DNA of 5,617 bases from NVQY01 sp047639325 (GTDB lineage: Bacteria > Pseudomonadota > Alphaproteobacteria > Rhodobacterales > Rhodobacteraceae): the NCBI GenBank assembly GCA_047639325.1, contig JBLINN010000287.1:1-5617 (forward strand), written 5' to 3'. Both the position numbers and the translations under genes were made by a program. The notes under the pieces were generated by a model. The model saw only the letters and a list, made by a program, of their open reading frames with translations, was not told where the DNA came from and searched no databases. Shown here piece after piece: positions 5,560 through 5,617 of this stretch. Each line of letters opens with the position of its first letter. Positions within the stretch are counted from its first letter, which is position 1.

Positions 5560-5617
5560 CGTAGGGAGTGCATTTTGCGCACCATTTGGCGGCGTAAAGG
5601 TGCGCTGAAAGCACACC
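5560..5617. repeat. Hairpin repeat copy 2, truncated by the window edge
   Basis: Aligns without gaps to 4664-4721: 52 of 58 positions are identical, with five of the six differences in a 9-nt loop segment (5587-5595) and one in the stem (A at 5567, T at 4671). The inner arms GCGCACC (5577-5583) and GGTGCGC (5599-5605) are identical. It is in the same orientation as copy 1 and sits upstream of the GNAT fragment pair. Its right arm continues past the edge. Confidence 0.8.

Overview
The gene content points to a marine alphaproteobacterium, most likely a Rhodobacterales (Roseobacter-group) genome. The signs are moderately high GC, a sulfide:quinone oxidoreductase operon next to leuA, and a leucine-attenuated leuA. 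The assignment is inference from gene content and style; no search was run.

Layout. Positions 1-245 lie downstream of sqr and hold two adjacent, nearly loopless inverted repeats and a stop-free minus-strand frame running off the left edge, of doubtful coding value. Positions 246-2772 carry a minus-strand cluster, read right to left: a membrane-anchored monoheme cytochrome c (c'/c556-like), a TetR/AcrR-family repressor 8 nt behind it, then a sulfide:quinone oxidoreductase (sqr) with all three catalytic cysteines. A candidate intrinsic terminator separates tetR from sqr. A 26-bp palindrome, a good candidate operator, lies just upstream of the cytochrome start.

Positions 2773-3065 are a divergent regulatory region. 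On the plus strand they hold an unlisted 28-codon leader peptide (leuL-like) with four consecutive Leu codons and another just before the stop, then mutually exclusive RNA hairpins ending in T6. This is a classical leucine attenuator for leuA (3066-4640), which encodes full-length 2-isopropylmalate synthase. A promoter-like -10 places transcription start at the leader ATG, so the leader may be leaderless.

Positions 4641-5617 hold a GNAT-type acetyltransferase on the minus strand that looks split in two by a one-base frameshift (5535-5188 and 5191-4733). It is bracketed by two copies of a 58-nt hairpin-forming repeat, the first filling the leuA/GNAT convergent gap and the second cut by the right edge.

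How the genes work together: the minus-strand cluster probably oxidises sulfide and passes electrons to the respiratory quinone pool under control of the cysteine-free TetR protein. leuA is regulated separately by leucine supply. The GNAT locus is unrelated to either. No complete, clearly novel system is visible. The least described parts are the cytochrome-TetR-SQR arrangement with its operator and the compact leuL attenuator.
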